64,000 nucleotides of DNA from Paludibacter sp963678465. GTDB lineage: Bacteria; Bacteroidota; Bacteroidia; Bacteroidales; Paludibacteraceae. Shown here piece by piece: positions 61,555 through 64,000 of the stretch (positions are counted from its first letter, which is position 1; each line of letters starts with the position of its first letter). Position numbers and translations under genes: made by a program. The stretch spans positions 3,472,001 through 3,536,000 of the forward strand of contig OY782858.1 of NCBI GenBank assembly GCA_963678465.1, read 5' to 3'. Under the pieces are notes generated by a model. That model worked only from the letters and a program-made list of their open reading frames with translations. It made no database searches and was not told the origin of the DNA.

Positions 61555-62631
61555 TTATTTAGTCACAAGGGTTTTCACAAACCACTTCTTTTTCAACCAA
61601 AAAGCTACATTCACAAGTCCAATCATTACCGGTACTTCTACCAGCGGGCCGATAACGGCGGCAAATGCTTCGCCGGAATTAATCCCGAAAACAGCAATGG
61701 CAACGGCGATAGCCAACTCGAAATTATTACTGGCAGCGGTAAACGATAGGGTAGTGGATTGCTCGTAAGTGGCACCTGCCTTCTTGCTCATAAAAAATGA
61801 ACCCAAAAACATGATGACGAAATAGATAAGCAATGGCACAGCTATCAACACTACATCCATTGGTATTTTTACAATATACTCACCTTTGAGCGAGAACATC
61901 ACCACAATGGTAAATAACAATGCAATGAGTGTCAGCGGACTTATCTTAGGGATAAATTTGGTGCGATACCATGTTTTGCTTTTCACCCGGATAAGAATAT
62001 AGCGTGTGAGGAATCCGGCGATAAACGGAATACCCAGATAGATAAATACACTTTCGGCAATTTGTCCAATAGTAATTCTCGACACGGCGTCGCTGGTGGG
62101 AATGCCAAACCAGGCAGGCGCTACAGCTATAAAGAACCATGCATATACCGAGAAGAACAGTACCTGAAAGATACTGTTGAAAGCCACCAGACCTGCTGCG
62201 TATTGCGTGTCGCCTTTAGCCAGATCGTTCCACACAATCACCATGGCAATACAACGTGCCAATCCGATCATGATGATACCATACACATATGGGAGGTTGG
62301 AGTTGTTTTCGCCCGGGAAGAATTTGAAAAGCAGAATAGCGAGTGCAAACATCAGTGCCGGCCCTATAATCCAGTTTTGAACCAGTGATAAAGTGAGGAT
62401 TTTGGTGTTACGAAATACTTCGCCCAGTTCTTCGTACTTTACCTTTGCCAATGGCGGATACATCATTACTATCAGGCCAATGGCGATAGGAATATTGGTG
62501 GTACCTACCGATAGGCTGTTCCAGAAATCCGCTATTTGCGGAAACATCCAACCAGAGAAAACTCCTATTGCCATGGCAAGGAATATCCATAAAGTGAGAT
62601 ATCTGTCGAGAAATTTTAGTCTTGTCTTCAT
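61555..62631 (-). CDS. Acr3-type arsenite efflux transporter
   Basis: A 358-residue membrane protein with ten predicted segments. The family marks are TTNIPIAIGLIVMMYPPLAKV and the conserved cysteine in GLARCIAMVIVWNDLAKGD (about residue 127), followed by AFNSIFQVLFFSVYAW. Acr3 exports arsenite using the proton gradient. There is no arsR or arsC in the window; its upstream neighbour in the same direction is a glutathione synthetase gene, which is of interest since arsenite is bound by glutathione. Confidence 0.9.
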   Translation of the reverse strand: MKTRLKFLDRYLTLWIFLAMAIGVFSGWMFPQIADFWNSLSVGTTNIPIAIGLIVMMYPPLAKVKYEELGEVFRNTKILTLSLVQNWIIGPALMFALAILLFKFFPGENNSNLPYVYGIIMIGLARCIAMVIVWNDLAKGDTQYAAGLVAFNSIFQVLFFSVYAWFFIAVAPAWFGIPTSDAVSRITIGQIAESVFIYLGIPFIAGFLTRYILIRVKSKTWYRTKFIPKISPLTLIALLFTIVVMFSLKGEYIVKIPMDVVLIAVPLLIYFVIMFLGSFFMSKKAGATYEQSTTLSFTAASNNFELAIAVAIAVFGINSGEAFAAVIGPLVEVPVMIGLVNVAFWLKKKWFVKTLVTK

Positions 62632-62655
62632 AATTTATATTGATTTGGAGTAATT

Positions 62656-62688
62656 ATTCGGAGTGCGACTTAGAGTCGCGCCCCGAAT
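62656..62688. terminator. Hairpin between gshF and acr3
   Basis: A 15-base stem with two imperfect pairs (62656-62670 with 62674-62688, loop TAG). T-rich sequence follows on the plus strand only, whereas both flanking genes read leftward. It may weaken read-through from gshF to acr3, or be an intergenic repeat. Confidence 0.45.
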
Positions 62689-62754
62689 TGTTTTTAGTTC
62701 TTAAGCAAGTAATAATATTCAATTATTTTTTTTCTGAAATTAAAATTCAGGCAA

Positions 62755-62787
62755 CAACTCGTAACTTGTAACTCGTAACTCGTAACT
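62755..62787. repeat. Heptamer array at the gshF 3' end
   Basis: About five 7-base units of the type TCGTAAC/TTGTAAC. The gshF stop codon (TAG, 62786-62788) lies in its last unit, repeating the pattern seen in the exporter operon but with a different unit. Confidence 0.85.
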
Positions 62788-64000
62788 ATTTAATTAATTC
62801 GCAGCATTCCAGTTTTATGCAAATCGTTCGTTTTGGACTTACTGTTAGCGTTTCAGTTACTATCGGATAGCCAAGCAGATCAAGTAGTTTCTCATTGAGT
62901 TTCCGGTTTTCACCTTTGTATGGATGGCAATGAATATGTATGGCCGGATTGAAATTCAATTCAATAATCGCATAATTATCATCGCCGGCTTCTTGTGTGT
63001 AATCGGGAATAATCATGTCGAGTCCGGTGATTTTTACGCCCAATGCCTGTGCCGCTTTAACTGCTATCTTTTTGTACGACTCAGGAATGTCATCCGTAAA
63101 ATCAATGCTGTCGCCACCCGTGCTGATGTTCGAATTTTCACGCAGGAATACCGTTTCATTTTCCAACGGAATAGTATCAAAGTCTTTGTTTTGTGCTTTT
63201 AGAAACATTAATTCCGCCTCACCCAATTGAATTTTTTCAAGTGGCGTATGATAGCCTTTTCCCCGCAAAGGATCCTTGTTTTTCTCAACGACCAGTTCCC
63301 GAATGGTATGGCTACCGTTGCCGGTAACATTTGCCGGAACACGATGCAAAATACCCACCACCTCATCGTTCATTACAAATATCCTGAACTCTTTGCCGTC
63401 GATAAATTCTTCTATCAAAATGCTTTGATCGGCTTCAAAGGCAATATCTATGGCTCTTTCAAAGATGTGGACATCATTATTGTTTTTAATAATTGTAATT
63501 CCAAGCCCGAAGTTGGTCGATTTTGGTTTAATAACTACCGCTTTGTCTTTGAAGTATTGAAAATCGGCTTTCGCCATTGTGCTGTCCGTGTAATTCAACC
63601 CCTTGGGTACTCTGATGCCGTGTTCATTCAGAATTTGCTTCGTTAGCACTTTATTTTCCATCGCCAAAATACTGGAGTAATTATCGAGCGAAGTCTTCGT
63701 TGCCTGACGCACATATTGAATGTTTTCATCGCGCTTTAAACGAACGAAGTTTTCTTCTCTGTCGAGAATATCAAATGCAACACCACGGCGTACAGCTTCC
63801 CGCAGCACGAGTTGAGTCGACAGTTCCATATCCTCCAACCCTTTGAAGTTGAATTTATTTAGTTTGCTTTCTTGCAAGTAATTCTTTGCCATAACCAGAT
63901 GGAACGGAATAAATCCATTTACGTCTGTCTCGTTTAATACCTGCTGAACAATTCTTCGTTCGGGATATTGAATCATTTCCTGAACATATTTTAATGTGTT
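62786..64000 (-). CDS. gshF: Glutathione synthetase GshF, C-terminal part
   Basis: The open frame runs to the right edge of the window, with eight further codons upstream of the first ATG at 63976, so the gene is truncated by the window. The 404 visible residues contain the end of the glutamate-cysteine ligase half and the ATP-grasp half. The linker ELSTQLVLREAVRRGVAFDIL, the start YVRQATKTSLDNYSSILAMENKVLTKQIL, a VIKPKSTNFGLGI nucleotide-binding loop, FIDGKEFRIFV, and the metal-binding IIELNFNPAIHIHCHPYKG ending are those of bifunctional GshF, which makes glutathione from glutamate, cysteine and glycine. Confidence 0.88.
   Translation of the reverse strand, partial: NTLKYVQEMIQYPERRIVQQVLNETDVNGFIPFHLVMAKNYLQESKLNKFNFKGLEDMELSTQLVLREAVRRGVAFDILDREENFVRLKRDENIQYVRQATKTSLDNYSSILAMENKVLTKQILNEHGIRVPKGLNYTDSTMAKADFQYFKDKAVVIKPKSTNFGLGITIIKNNNDVHIFERAIDIAFEADQSILIEEFIDGKEFRIFVMNDEVVGILHRVPANVTGNGSHTIRELVVEKNKDPLRGKGYHTPLEKIQLGEAELMFLKAQNKDFDTIPLENETVFLRENSNISTGGDSIDFTDDIPESYKKIAVKAAQALGVKITGLDMIIPDYTQEAGDDNYAIIELNFNPAIHIHCHPYKGENRKLNEKLLDLLGYPIVTETLTVSPKRTICIKLECCELIK

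Overview
The window looks like the chromosome of a Bacteroidota bacterium, most likely of the order Bacteroidales (Paludibacter/Tannerella-like). The evidence is two SusC/SusD pairs, at least five secreted proteins with type IX secretion (T9SS) C-terminal sorting domains, promoters of the Bacteroidota type (TTTG about 19 bases ahead of TAnnTTTG), almost no Shine-Dalgarno sequences, and moderate-to-low GC. This is read from the sequence alone; no database search was possible. No rRNA, tRNA or CRISPR array was seen.

Region 1 (about 1-14,900) is a peptidoglycan-salvage block. Divergent operons meet at about 11,650. Leftward run a NagB-like/PIG-L fusion, a two-domain glycosyltransferase, a probable outer-membrane barrel and a DUF4922 nucleotidyltransferase-like protein. 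After a 470-base gap with a 21-base tandem array come a small HTH protein, a secreted transglutaminase-like protein, a SpoIID-domain protein without a visible signal peptide, and an AmpG-type transporter with an unusual 195-residue insert. Rightward run a BadF-type (MurK-like) kinase, the MurQ etherase, a DUF1460 amidase and a GNAT acetyltransferase.

Region 2 (about 15,000-22,550) has a MITE-like element, a susD/susC pair and the pair Tat-signal dipeptide epimerase plus SH3-NlpC/P60 peptidase, which matches the YkfB/YkfC pair that breaks down murein peptides. Region 3 (23,350-43,670) is a second, longer susC/susD locus. It carries two surface lipoproteins, a GHL10/DigH-type glycosidase, a beta-propeller protein, two phosphodiester glycosidases of the NAGPA/DUF2233 family and an N-acetylmuramoyl-L-alanine amidase; most of these end in T9SS sorting domains.

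The strongest cross-region signal is one perfect 14-base palindrome, TGCAAACGTTTGCA, in three control regions: between the NagB-like and murK operons, at the first susC promoter and ahead of the second susC. It fits the LacI-family operator consensus. I infer one regulon that deconstructs cell wall outside the cell, imports the pieces through the two SusCD pairs and AmpG, and channels MurNAc through MurK/MurQ. The regulator gene is not in the window.

Region 4 (43,675-64,000) is more ordinary: GtrA and CDP-alcohol phosphotransferase genes; a TetR-controlled YbhFSR-like ABC exporter operon with a TolC protein, interrupted by a four-helix-bundle gene and punctuated by 7-base repeat arrays; an acyl-CoA dehydrogenase; NAD(P)HX repair; RlmF; a MarR regulator and P-type ATPase sharing two identical-form operators; a TIGR02757 protein; an Acr3 arsenite exporter; and the C-terminal part of a GshF-type glutathione synthetase that runs off the right edge.
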